Assembly: GCF_003635045.1 (NCBI RefSeq)
Contig: NZ_RBXT01000001.1
Coordinates: forward strand, 2,480,001 to 2,544,000
DNA from: Terracoccus luteus
GTDB taxonomy: Bacteria > Actinomycetota > Actinomycetes > Actinomycetales > Dermatophilaceae
Length of the DNA stretch: 64,000 nucleotides
Reading direction: 5' to 3'
How positions within the stretch are numbered: the first letter of the stretch is position 1; the number at the start of each line of letters is the position of its first letter. This document shows, in pieces, positions 1 through 7,399 of this stretch. Below the pieces are notes generated by a model. The model did not search any database. It saw only the letters and a program-made list of their open reading frames with translations, and was not told where the DNA came from. The translations under genes and the position numbers were made by a program.

Positions 1-1
1 C

Positions 2-646
2 CCGTTCTGGAAGCTGCGCCCCGTCATGCTCGCCCTCACCCTCGTCACCGTCGTGCTCATCGCCCTCGTCGCCCTGTCGCTCGTGCTCACCGGCCCTGTC
101 GCCCGCGCGGTCGGCGACGTCATCGGCCTCGGCGACACCGCCGTCACGGTGTGGAACATCGCCAAGTGGCCGGTCATGCTCGCCGTCGTCATCGTCATCG
201 TCGCGCTGCTCTACTACGTCACGCCGAACATCAAGCAGCCGAAGTTCCGCTGGATCAGCGTCGGGGCCTCGCTCGCCATCGTCGTGTGGATCGTCGCCTC
301 GGCCCTCTTCGGGCTCTACGTCGCCAACTTCAGCGACTACAACAAGACGTACGGCTCGCTCGCCGGTGTCGTCGTCTTCCTGCTCTGGCTGTGGCTGACC
401 AACCTCGCCCTGCTCTTCGGGGCCGAGCTCGACGGCGAGCTCGAGCGGGGCCGTCAGCTGCAGGCCGGGATCGCCGCCGAGGAGAAGATCCAGCTGCCGC
501 CGCGAGACACCACTAAGATCGACAAAGCGGACGAACAGCGCAAGGAGGAGATCGCCGAGGGCCGAGCCCTGCGGGAGTCGGAGGGCCAGACCTCCGACGA
601 GCGCGAGGCCTCGTCACCCGACGGGGAGGAGCGCGTGCGGCACTGA
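2..646 (+). CDS. YihY/BrkB-family inner-membrane protein, 3' part only
   Basis: The reading frame is open from the first bases of the window, so the 5' part lies outside. About 214 residues remain. Three hydrophobic segments are visible (around VTVVLIALVALSLVLTG, VMLAVVIVIVALLYYVTP and the ISVGASLAIVVWIVASALF stretch), followed by VFLLWLWLTNLALLFGAEL, which is the typical end of the YihY/BrkB membrane domain. The last 75 residues are a charged, Glu/Arg/Lys-rich cytoplasmic tail. Members of this family are predicted multi-pass membrane proteins of uncertain function; old names such as ribonuclease BN or virulence factor BrkB should not be taken as function. The next gene starts 61 bp downstream on the same strand. 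Confidence 0.85.
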   Translation, partial: PFWKLRPVMLALTLVTVVLIALVALSLVLTGPVARAVGDVIGLGDTAVTVWNIAKWPVMLAVVIVIVALLYYVTPNIKQPKFRWISVGASLAIVVWIVASALFGLYVANFSDYNKTYGSLAGVVVFLLWLWLTNLALLFGAELDGELERGRQLQAGIAAEEKIQLPPRDTTKIDKADEQRKEEIAEGRALRESEGQTSDEREASSPDGEERVRH

Positions 647-707
647 CGCCCACGCCACCCGCCCCCGGCGTCACCTGACTCGCAGACAGGGGTGATGAGG
701 TGGGCAC

Positions 708-2141
708 GTGCTGAGCACGAGGGCGAGTGCGGTCGCCGTGGCCGGGCCGGCGCTGCGCGACGAGTCGCTGGCCTTCGCGCGCGACGGCCACCGCGCCGCC
801 GCCCGCGTCTGGGTCGAGGCGGCCTCGCGTGCCGGCGCCGACCCCCACGCCCTCGACCGGATGCCGGTGCGCTGGCTCGGGCGTCGCGCCGTGCTCGTGC
901 GCGGCCCCCTCGCGGAACGACTCCTCGCCGACGAGACCGCCGTGCGACGCGGGGGCTCGCTGCCGCGGGCGCTCGCCGTCGGCGCCCTCGGCCGGGGCGG
1001 CACCCCCGGCGTCACCGAGGGTCCCGACGACGCCTCGCTGGCCTGTCGCAGCTCGGCCCTGGCCCGCGCCCTGCGCGCCGCCCCTGCCCGGCAGGTCGCG
1101 CTCGCCCTCGACCTTGAGCTCGACGAGATGGAGTCGGCGTGGCGGGACGCCGGCACCGGCCTCGTGCACGACTCGGCCTCCGTCGCCTTCGGTCGGGTCG
1201 TGCTGCGCTGGGCGGGGCTGCCCCAGTCGATCTGGGGCGACGACTTCCGCTGCCGCACCCTCGTGCGCGCGGCGGAGGCTTCGCCCGCGTCGGCGCGCTC
1301 GGCGATGTCGGTGCCCGATGCCCGACGGGCCCGGCGCTGCCGCGGCAGCTGGGAGGCGTGGGCGCTCGAGGCGGTGCTCGCCACCCGGTCGGGCGACGTC
1401 ACCCCCCGGGTCGGCTCGCTGCTCGACGACCTCGCCGGCCTGCGCCGCTCCGACGGCGCCCACGTCGCCGCGCCGGAGGTCGCCTCGCTGCTGCTCGACG
1501 CGGTCGCGCCCGTCGTCGGGTCGGCCTGCCTCGCCGCCTGGACCGCCCTCGCGCTCACCCACCACCCGCACTGGCAGGCCCGCCTCCGCGTCGAGCACCT
1601 CGGCCCCCGTCGCGGTGAGGCCCGGGTGGGCCACCGCGCCCCCACCCGCAGCACCCGCGGCACCGCCCGCACCGCGTCGAGCACCCCGGCGACCCCGACC
1701 GGACCGGTCGCCACCGCCGTCGCCCTGGAGGCCCAGCGCCTGTTCTGCGCCGCTCCCCTGCTCGTCGTGACCGCGCGCCGCGACCTCGACGTCGCCGGCC
1801 TCGCCGTCGGCGCGGGCGACCGTGTCGTCGTCGACGTGCACGCGAGCAACCACGACGAACGCCGGTGGGACGACGCAGAGTCGTTCGACCCCGGCCGCTT
1901 CCTGCCGCGCACCGGCGAGCGACGCGCCGGGCCCCGTCCCTTCGACGCGACCCTCGACCCGGTGCAGCAGCAGCTCGTCACCGTGCTGCTCGCCGCCACG
2001 ATGACGCGCATCGCGACGATGCTGCCCGACCTCGGCCCCGACACCGGGGCGGAGTCCGACGCCGAGGCCGACTCGTGGGTGCGCACGGCCCTCGGGACCC
2101 GGCCCGACGGCATCCGCGTCGACCTCACGGGCACCCGGTGA
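708..2141 (+). CDS. Cytochrome P450-like protein (CYP152 type) lacking the heme cysteine
   Basis: 477 residues. The N-terminal third resembles fatty-acid peroxygenases of the CYP152 family (RRGGSLPRALAVGALGRGG). The K-helix ExxR motif is present as E341-A-Q-R344, and the K'/meander region RWDDAESFDPGRFL (from R386) is intact. The region that should carry the heme-ligating cysteine reads RPFDATLDPVQQQLVTVLLA, and no cysteine occurs after the ExxR segment. The I-helix Arg-Pro pair that binds the fatty-acid carboxylate in CYP152 is A267-P268 here. Known family: H2O2-dependent hydroxylation or decarboxylation of fatty acids. Inference: this copy cannot bind heme in the usual way and may have a non-catalytic role or be decaying, although the frame is fully open. 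GTG start chosen behind GAGGTGGG. The downstream GNAT start overlaps its stop (GTGA), so the two are translationally coupled. Confidence 0.72.
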   Translation: MLSTRASAVAVAGPALRDESLAFARDGHRAAARVWVEAASRAGADPHALDRMPVRWLGRRAVLVRGPLAERLLADETAVRRGGSLPRALAVGALGRGGTPGVTEGPDDASLACRSSALARALRAAPARQVALALDLELDEMESAWRDAGTGLVHDSASVAFGRVVLRWAGLPQSIWGDDFRCRTLVRAAEASPASARSAMSVPDARRARRCRGSWEAWALEAVLATRSGDVTPRVGSLLDDLAGLRRSDGAHVAAPEVASLLLDAVAPVVGSACLAAWTALALTHHPHWQARLRVEHLGPRRGEARVGHRAPTRSTRGTARTASSTPATPTGPVATAVALEAQRLFCAAPLLVVTARRDLDVAGLAVGAGDRVVVDVHASNHDERRWDDAESFDPGRFLPRTGERRAGPRPFDATLDPVQQQLVTVLLAATMTRIATMLPDLGPDTGAESDAEADSWVRTALGTRPDGIRVDLTGTR

Positions 2142-2620
2142 GGCTCGAGCGGGGCAATCTCGACGACCCGGCGCTCGTCGCCCTGCTCGAAGGCCACCTC
2201 ACCGAGCTGCGCGCGCTCTCGCCGCCCGAGAGCACGCACGCGCTCGACGTCGACGCCCTCCGCGCGCCCGGCATCGAGGTGTGGGTGGTGCGCGATGGCA
2301 CGTCGCTGCTCGGCTGCGCCGCCCTGGCCCCCCTCACGCTCGACGGCACGGATGCCGGTGAGCTCAAGTCGATGCGCACCGTGGCCTCTGCGCGGGGCCG
2401 GGGCGTCGGCGCCCTGCTCGTGGGGCGCCTCGTCGAGCGCGCCCGCGAGCGCGGCCTGGGCGGCCTCTGGCTCGAGACCGGCAGCGAGGAGTTCTTCGCC
2501 CCGGCCCGGCGGCTCTACGCCCGGGCCGGTTTCGTCGAGTGCGGTCCGTTCGGGTCGTACCGGCCCGACCCGCTGTCGACGTTCATGACGCTGCCCCTCG
2601 TCGGCGACCGGAGCCGCTGA
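2138..2620 (+). CDS. GNAT-family N-acetyltransferase
   Basis: 160 residues. The acetyl-CoA binding loop is recognisable as ARGRGVGALLVGRLVERA, preceded by the beta-4 strand AGELKSMRTVAS and followed by LGGLWLETGSEEFFAPARRL and YARAGFVECGPF, the usual C-terminal half of the GNAT fold. This matches the group of small putative acetyltransferases whose substrates are unknown. The GTG start overlaps the TGA of the P450-like gene by four bases (GTGA), so the two are co-translated; a longer upstream frame exists but runs inside the P450 gene. The gene is convergent with the XRE regulator that ends 28 bp further on. Confidence 0.85.
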   Translation: MRLERGNLDDPALVALLEGHLTELRALSPPESTHALDVDALRAPGIEVWVVRDGTSLLGCAALAPLTLDGTDAGELKSMRTVASARGRGVGALLVGRLVERARERGLGGLWLETGSEEFFAPARRLYARAGFVECGPFGSYRPDPLSTFMTLPLVGDRSR

Positions 2621-2647
2621 GCCGACGGCGCCGACCCGGCGCGGACC

Positions 2648-2848
2648 TCACGACAGGTCAGGTCGGAAGAGGTCCTCGATGCGGCACTCGAAGGCGGCCG
2701 CGAGGCGGAAGGCGAGCGGCAGCGACGGGTCGAAGCGCCCCCGCTCGATCGAGATGACGGTTTGCCGCGAGACGCCCAGGCGCTCGGCGAGCTCGACCTG
2801 CGACCACCCCTGCGCGGCGCGCCGGGCGGCGACCTCGTTGTCGATCAG
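2648..2848 (-). CDS. Small XRE-type HTH transcriptional regulator, probably CTG start
   Basis: About 66 residues forming a single Cro/C1-type helix-turn-helix (RRAAQGWSQVELAERLGVSR, then QTVISIERGRFDPSLPLAF) with the short C-terminus CRIEDLFRPDLS. This is the YozG-like class of minimal XRE regulators. No ATG, GTG or TTG lies between the preceding gene and the domain. The best start is CTG at 2848-2846, which shares bases with the TGA of the upstream membrane gene (CTGA), suggesting translational coupling. Such regulators usually sit beside a small multi-pass membrane protein, as here, and bind their own promoter. The repeated TGTCAAGC elements upstream of the pair are the likely binding site (inference). 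Confidence 0.82.
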   Translation of the reverse strand: MIDNEVAARRAAQGWSQVELAERLGVSRQTVISIERGRFDPSLPLAFRLAAAFECRIEDLFRPDLS

Positions 2849-3297
2849 GACTCCCGGCGCGAGACGAGGACGTGGCGCAGGGTGAGGTCGGCCAGCCCCA
2901 GCACGACGAGGGCGACGAGGACGGGCTGGGCCGGCAGGTCGGCGTCGACGACGCTGACGACGGTGAGGGCCAGGCCCGCGGCGACGAGCAGGTCGATGCA
3001 CGTGCCGGACGCCGCCTGCTCGGCCCACCGCGCCTCGACGCTCTCGTCGTCGTGCGGGTTCGGGCGGTGCACGTGCGGGTGCGCGAGGACGAGCCAGGCC
3101 AGCCCGGCGACCGGCCCCACGGCGCAGGCGCCGAAGACGAGGGCGGCGGCCCACGGGTCGCCGGGCCGGGCCCACGCCGCGACCAGGGCGACGAGGCCCA
3201 CGACGAGAAACGTCGCCCCGGCGACGGCGAGGCGCACCCGCCACGGCACCGTGGCCGAAACCTGCTCGGAGGCGGACGGGCGGTCGGTGGTGTTCAC
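2845..3297 (-). CDS. Four-helix membrane protein paired with XRE regulator
   Basis: 150 residues with four clear hydrophobic segments (VRLAVAGATFLVVGLVALVA, WAAALVFGACAVGPVAGLAW, IDLLVAAGLALTVVSVV and VLVALVVLGLADLTLRHV). After helix two there is a hydrophilic loop containing HPHVHRPNPHDDESVEARW. I do not recognise a named family. It is the first gene of a two-gene operon whose second gene, a small XRE regulator, overlaps its stop codon. The arrangement matches widespread actinobacterial pairs of a DUF-type membrane protein with a minimal XRE repressor, whose cellular role is not established. The start ATG follows a region rich in inverted TTGACA sequences. Confidence 0.75.
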   Translation of the reverse strand: MNTTDRPSASEQVSATVPWRVRLAVAGATFLVVGLVALVAAWARPGDPWAAALVFGACAVGPVAGLAWLVLAHPHVHRPNPHDDESVEARWAEQAASGTCIDLLVAAGLALTVVSVVDADLPAQPVLVALVVLGLADLTLRHVLVSRRES

Positions 3298-3346
3298 GGG
3301 CTCCCCTGTCGACGGGTGGCCCTCGGTGTGACGGGGCCACGACGGC

Positions 3347-3400
3347 TGTCAAGCGTGCTTGACAGCACCAGCCTGACGGCATCCGACGTGGGTGTCAAGC
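3347..3400 (-). promoter_or_regulatory. Three TGTCAAGC elements upstream of the membrane/XRE operon
   Basis: TGTCAAGCGTGCTTGACA at 3347-3364 is a near-perfect 18-bp palindrome with TGTCAAGC/GCTTGACA arms. A third half-site, TGTCAAGC, is at 3393-3400. Read on the minus strand each contains TTGACA, the consensus -35 hexamer, so operator and promoter probably overlap. The site lies 50-100 bp before the membrane-protein start. Autoregulation by the small XRE protein is inferred from position and symmetry. Confidence 0.6.
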
Positions 3401-3405
3401 ACCCT

Positions 3406-4071
3406 TTACGTGCGGTCGGCGTCCGCCCGGTGCGGCCGCTCGGGGCCGAACCCGTGGTTCAGCCCCCACAGCACCGCCTGGCTGCGGGTCTGCACGCCCA
3501 TCTTGCGGTAGGCCGTGCGGATGTAGCTCTTGACCGAGTTGATGCTGAGGAACGTCGCGGCGGCCACCTCCTGGTTCGAGCGGCCGAGGGTGATGAGCGC
3601 GACGACCTCCGACTCCCGCGGGGTCAGGCCCTCGTCGCGACCCGGCCAGTCGCCGGGATCGGCGATGCCGGTGCCGGCCTCGGGGCGCACGACGACGCCC
3701 CGCTCCCGGTAGGCCCGTTCGAGCCCGGCCACGAGCTGGCCGGCGGGGAGGCTCTTGGCGAGGTAGCCGGCGGCCCCGGCGGCCAGAGACCGCTCGATGA
3801 AGTCGTCCTCGTCGCTCCACCCGTAGACGACGACAGTCTCGGCGAGCCCGTTGGCGACGATCTTCTGCAGCGCGATGTCGTCGGTGCGGTCCTGCCCGAA
3901 GGTGTCGACGAGGGCGACGTCGACGGGCTCACCGACCGGTGCCTCGACGTCGAGCTCGACGAGGCGCACCCGGTCGCGGTAGGAGGCGAACATGCGGGCC
4001 AGTCCCTGCACGACGATCTCGTAGTCGTCGACGAGGGCGACCCGCAGCGGGCGGCGGTCGGCATCGGACAC
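3406..4071 (-). CDS. Orphan LuxR/NarL-type response regulator (paralogue 1)
   Basis: 221 residues from GTG at 4071. A receiver-like domain is present (LRVALVDDYEIVVQGLARMF; candidate phospho-acceptor Asp in VDVALVDTFG; conserved Lys in GYLAKSLP), followed by a LuxR HTH (GLTPRESEVVALITLGRSNQ, INSVKSYIRTAYRKMGV). A longer frame with GTG at 4119 exists, but that codon lies inside a palindromic motif likely to be regulatory, so I prefer 4071. No histidine kinase is adjacent. The gene is divergent from the acyl-CoA-dehydrogenase-like gene and is a close paralogue of the regulator at 11904 on the other side of the glycosyltransferase cluster. Family role: DNA-binding activator or repressor; target unknown. 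Confidence 0.85.
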   Translation of the reverse strand: MSDADRRPLRVALVDDYEIVVQGLARMFASYRDRVRLVELDVEAPVGEPVDVALVDTFGQDRTDDIALQKIVANGLAETVVVYGWSDEDDFIERSLAAGAAGYLAKSLPAGQLVAGLERAYRERGVVVRPEAGTGIADPGDWPGRDEGLTPRESEVVALITLGRSNQEVAAATFLSINSVKSYIRTAYRKMGVQTRSQAVLWGLNHGFGPERPHRADADRT

Positions 4072-4116
4072 GACGGGGTCGTACCCGGTCGGCGAGGTCG
4101 GCTCAGCACACGGCCG

Positions 4117-4161
4117 CACACCCCAAAGGATGTGCCTCCCCTGTGAGTGCTCGCCTACGTT
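4117..4161 (+). promoter_or_regulatory. Divergent promoter region: CACACCCCAAAGGATGTG motif and leaderless -10
   Basis: An imperfect palindrome CACACCCCAAAGGATGTG lies at 4117-4134 between the LuxR-type gene and the acyl-CoA-dehydrogenase-like gene. TACGTT at 4156-4161 is a good -10 element exactly 6 nt before the ATG at 4168, so the cluster mRNA is probably leaderless. A similar CACCCCAA-centred palindrome precedes the second LuxR paralogue near 11760. Regulator binding is inference. Confidence 0.5.
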
Positions 4162-4167
4162 GCGAGG

Positions 4168-5298
4168 ATGCCGTCACCGCGCCCGGTTCTGCTGGCCCCC
4201 GCCTCGGCGGGGGCCGTCACGGGCGTGCCCGACCTCGGGTCGGTGGCGAAGGCGGCCACCGCGGCGGCCGGTGACGTCGACGCCGCCCTGTGGCTGGCGC
4301 GGGACCTCGCCACCACCCTGCCCCTGCCCGGCTCGGGCGCCACCCGGGCGCTGTGGGAGGCCCTCGCCTCGCTCGGGGCCGCCGACCTCACCGTGGCCCG
4401 GGTGGTCGAGCCGCACCTCGACGCCCTCGCCGTGCTCGCCCAAGTCGAGGCCGACGGGCTGCTGCCCGACGGAGCCCTCGACGCCGTGGGCGTGGACGAC
4501 GGAGCCACGTGGGGCGTCTACGCGGCCGAGGGACCGGGGGCCCGCCTCGAGGCGCACCCGGACCGCGACGCGTCGGGTCACGAGGTGGCCCTCCTCACCG
4601 GGCGCAAGCCGTGGTGCTCGCTCGCCGGCCGCGTGAGCCACGCCCTCGTCACCGCCTGGTGCGGTCCGGACGAGCGTCGCCTCTACGCGGTCGACCTGCG
4701 CCACGCGGGCGTCACCGTCGCGACCGACGTCGCATGGGCCGCGCGTGGGCTCACCGCCGTGACGAGCGGGCCCGTGGACCTCGTCGACGTGCCGGCCGTG
4801 CCCGTCGGCCCGCCCGGCTGGTACCTGCACCGCCCCGGGTTCGCGTGGGGCGGCATCGGGGTCGCCGCCATCTGGTTCGGGGGCGCCGTCGGCGTCGCGC
4901 GCCGGCTCGCGGAACAGGCCGCCCGTCGGGAGCCCGACCAGCTGGCCCTCGCCCACCTCGGCGCCGTCGACGGTGCCCTGCACGCCGCCCGGGCCGCCCT
5001 CGCCGAGGCCGCCGCGGTCGTCGACGCGACGTCAAACGGCACGAGCACGGGTGTCGACCCCGCCGTGCTCGCCCTGCGCACCCGCCAGGTCGTGGCCCGT
5101 GCGGCCGAGACCGTGCTCGAGCACGTGGCCCACGCCCTCGGCCCCGCCCCGCTCACCCTCGAGGACGAGCACGCCCGCCGGGTGGCCGACCTGCAGGTCT
5201 ACGTGCGCCAGGAGCACGCCGAGCGCGACCAGGCCACCCTCGGGCGGCTGCTGCTGCAGCACGGCGACGCCCCGACCGACGGCCCGGCGCCGTGGTGA
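4168..5298 (+). CDS. Acyl-CoA dehydrogenase-like protein
   Basis: 376 residues from ATG 4168. The all-helical C-terminal part (VVARAAETVLEHVAHALGP, then ADLQVYVRQEHAERDQATLG) is characteristic of acyl-CoA dehydrogenases, and the middle section fits the beta-barrel domain (ALLTGRKPWCSLAGRVSHAL). The N-terminus is Ala-rich. The canonical catalytic Glu region is not obvious, so oxidation of an acyl-CoA is a family-level guess and the true substrate could be a carrier-bound or sugar-linked acyl group. It opens a five-gene run in which every following junction overlaps by GTGA, suggesting a role in the same pathway as the deacetylase/methyltransferase and glycosyltransferases. The -10 box placement makes it the leaderless first gene. 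Confidence 0.78.
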   Translation: MPSPRPVLLAPASAGAVTGVPDLGSVAKAATAAAGDVDAALWLARDLATTLPLPGSGATRALWEALASLGAADLTVARVVEPHLDALAVLAQVEADGLLPDGALDAVGVDDGATWGVYAAEGPGARLEAHPDRDASGHEVALLTGRKPWCSLAGRVSHALVTAWCGPDERRLYAVDLRHAGVTVATDVAWAARGLTAVTSGPVDLVDVPAVPVGPPGWYLHRPGFAWGGIGVAAIWFGGAVGVARRLAEQAARREPDQLALAHLGAVDGALHAARAALAEAAAVVDATSNGTSTGVDPAVLALRTRQVVARAAETVLEHVAHALGPAPLTLEDEHARRVADLQVYVRQEHAERDQATLGRLLLQHGDAPTDGPAPW

Positions 5299-6656
5299 GC
5301 CCCACCGCTGCGGCCGCGACGCCTCCCACCTTCCGCCACGACGACGCCGGCACCCCCGAGCAGCAGTGGCTGGCCCTGCCCGACTGGGACGGGGTGCGCG
5401 CCCTCGAGCCGTTCGGCCCCTCGGGCGCCCGCCGGCTCGTGGTCGTCGCCGCGCACCCCGACGACGAGAGCCTCGGCGCCGGCGGCCTCATCGCCACGGC
5501 GGCCGAGCTCGGCGTGCCGGTCGAGGTCGTCGTGCTCACCGACGGGGCCGCCTCGCACCCGGGCTCGACCTCGGTGACCGGCGACGCCCTCGCCGCGCTG
5601 CGCGCCGACGAGACCCGCTCCGCCGTCACCGCCCTCGCGCCCCTCGCGGGCGTGCACCTCGTGGGGCTGCCCGACGGCGAGCTCGCCCGGCACGTCGACG
5701 CCGCCGTCACCGCCCTCGTCGCGGTCGTCGGCGAACGCGGCCCCGACACCCTGCTCGTCGCCCCGTGGCGGGGTGACGGCCACACCGACCACGAGGCCGC
5801 GTCGGTCGTCGCCTCGACCGCCGCCGTGCGCACCGACAGCCATGTCGTCGAGTACCCGATCTGGTTGTGGCACTGGGGAACTGGAGAGGACGTGCCGTGG
5901 CACGACCTCCGCGGTCTTCGGCTCGACGACGGCGCCCGCGCCGCCAAGGCGGCCGCCCTCGCGGCCCACGCCAGCCAGGTGACGCCGCTCTCGGACGGGC
6001 CCGGCGACGAGGCCCTGCTCTCACCGTCGATGCTCGCGCACTTCGACCGGCCCCACGAGGTCTTCGTGACGCCGCGCGCCCCGCACGACGACGACGCCTT
6101 CGAGCGCCTGCACCGTGAGGTCGAGGAGCCGTGGGACACCCCGACGTCGTGGTACGAGCAGCGCAAGCGCGCCGTCACCCTCGCCGCCCTGCCGCACCAG
6201 CGCTACGGCCGCGCCCTCGAGGTGGGCTGCTCGACCGGGCAGCTGGCCCGGGCCCTCGCCGACCGCTGCGACCACCTGCTGGCCCTCGACCGGGCCGACT
6301 CGGCGGTCGAGCGGGCCCGCGCCGCCATCGCCGGGCAGCAGCACGTCGAGGTGCGCCGGGCGACGGTGCCCCGCGACTGGCCGCACGCGCAGTTCGACCT
6401 CGTCGTCGTCAGCGAGGTGGGCTACTTCCTCAGCCCCCTCGACCTCGACGGCGTCATCGACCGCGTCGAGCGCTGCCTCGCCCCCGACGGCGCCGTCGTG
6501 CTGTGCCACTGGCGCCACCCGATCGAGGGCTGGCCCCTCACCGGTGACCGCGTCCACGAGCGCTGGGCCGAGCGCACCGGCCGCCCGCCCGTCGTCACCC
6601 ACCTCGAGCGCGACTTCGCCCTCGTCGTGCACGCCGCCCGCGGGGTGTCCCCGTGA
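5295..6656 (+). CDS. PIG-L family deacetylase fused to NodS-like SAM methyltransferase
   Basis: 453 residues, two enzymes in one chain. Residues ~40-250 form a PIG-L/LmbE zinc deacetylase (VVVAAHPDDESLGAGGLIAT with the AHPDDE metal motif; later WRGDGHTDHEA). Residues ~275-450 form a class I methyltransferase of the NodS type (RALEVGCSTGQLARALADRC; FDLVVVSEVGYFLSPLDL; CHWRHPIEGWPLTGD). Known: PIG-L enzymes deacetylate N-acetylglucosaminyl substrates (mycothiol, GPI, antibiotics); NodS N-methylates a deacetylated chitooligosaccharide. Inference: the fusion deacetylates an amino sugar and then methylates the freed amine. The GTG start at 5295 overlaps the previous stop (GTGA); another GTG is at 5292. 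It is flanked by glycosyltransferases, supporting a carbohydrate substrate. Confidence 0.9.
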   Translation: MSPTAAAATPPTFRHDDAGTPEQQWLALPDWDGVRALEPFGPSGARRLVVVAAHPDDESLGAGGLIATAAELGVPVEVVVLTDGAASHPGSTSVTGDALAALRADETRSAVTALAPLAGVHLVGLPDGELARHVDAAVTALVAVVGERGPDTLLVAPWRGDGHTDHEAASVVASTAAVRTDSHVVEYPIWLWHWGTGEDVPWHDLRGLRLDDGARAAKAAALAAHASQVTPLSDGPGDEALLSPSMLAHFDRPHEVFVTPRAPHDDDAFERLHREVEEPWDTPTSWYEQRKRAVTLAALPHQRYGRALEVGCSTGQLARALADRCDHLLALDRADSAVERARAAIAGQQHVEVRRATVPRDWPHAQFDLVVVSEVGYFLSPLDLDGVIDRVERCLAPDGAVVLCHWRHPIEGWPLTGDRVHERWAERTGRPPVVTHLERDFALVVHAARGVSP

Positions 6657-7399
6657 GCGCCGTGCCCGTCACACCGGTCGAGCGGGTCGAGGTCGTCGTG
6701 CCCGTCCGCGACGAGCAGGACCTGCTCGGTCGCTGCCTCACCGCGCTCGAGGTGGCGGTCACGCGGCTCGCGAGCGAGCGACCCGGCATCCGCTGCGGGG
6801 TGACCGTCGTGCTCGACCGCTGCACCGACGGCTCGGCGGGTGTCGTCGCCGGCTTCCCGACCGTGCGCGTCGTCACCTCGGATGCCGGCTCGGCCGGCGC
6901 CGCGCGGGCGTGCGGTCTGCGCCACCTCGACGACGCCACCGCCCCGGACGGCGTGTGGGTGGCCAACACCGACGCCGACAGCGTCGTGCCCGCGCACTGG
7001 CTCACCGGGCAGGTCGAGCTCGCCGAGGCGGGCGCCCGCCTCGTCGTCGGCACCGTCGCCCCCGACCCGGGCGACGTCGACACGGGCGTGCTCGACCGGT
7101 GGTGGGCCCAGCACCGGCTCGCCGACGAGCACGAGCACGTCCACGGCGCCAACCTCGGCTTCCGGCTCGACGTCTACCGGGCCGTCGGAGGCTGGGCCCC
7201 GCTCGCCGAGCACGAGGACCTCGACCTCGTCGTCCGGCTCCGCGCCCGTGGGGGCGCGGTGGCCACGGACGCCGTTCGGGTACTCACCTCTGGGCGACAG
7301 CACGGCCGCACGCCGGGCGGTTTCGCCCGGTACCTGCGCGAGCTGGCCGCCTCCACCCGACCGCTGTCGACCGCTCCCCCCGTGGTGGGTGGGCCGTGA
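6653..7399 (+). CDS. Family 2 glycosyltransferase (GT-A fold)
   Basis: 248 residues. The N-terminal VEVVVPVRDEQDLLGRCLTA is the GT2 nucleotide-sugar binding start; the metal-binding acidic motif appears in WVANTDADSVVPAHWL, and GANLGFRLDVYRAVGGW followed by EHEDLDLVVRL is the acceptor-side ED motif. No membrane segments, so it acts in the cytoplasm on a soluble or membrane-surface acceptor. It overlaps both neighbours by GTGA, tying it to the PIG-L/NodS fusion upstream and a GT4 enzyme downstream. Donor and acceptor are unknown. It differs from the other GT2-like protein of the cluster (8497-9456), which has a galactosyltransferase-type C-terminal domain. Confidence 0.88.
   Translation: MSAVPVTPVERVEVVVPVRDEQDLLGRCLTALEVAVTRLASERPGIRCGVTVVLDRCTDGSAGVVAGFPTVRVVTSDAGSAGAARACGLRHLDDATAPDGVWVANTDADSVVPAHWLTGQVELAEAGARLVVGTVAPDPGDVDTGVLDRWWAQHRLADEHEHVHGANLGFRLDVYRAVGGWAPLAEHEDLDLVVRLRARGGAVATDAVRVLTSGRQHGRTPGGFARYLRELAASTRPLSTAPPVVGGP

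Noticed and set aside
3347-3400. Possible terminator for the upstream LuxR-type gene
   Set aside because: The palindrome lies just past the LuxR stop, but it contains TTGACA half-sites, repeats again at 3393 and is upstream of the membrane/XRE pair, which fits an operator better.
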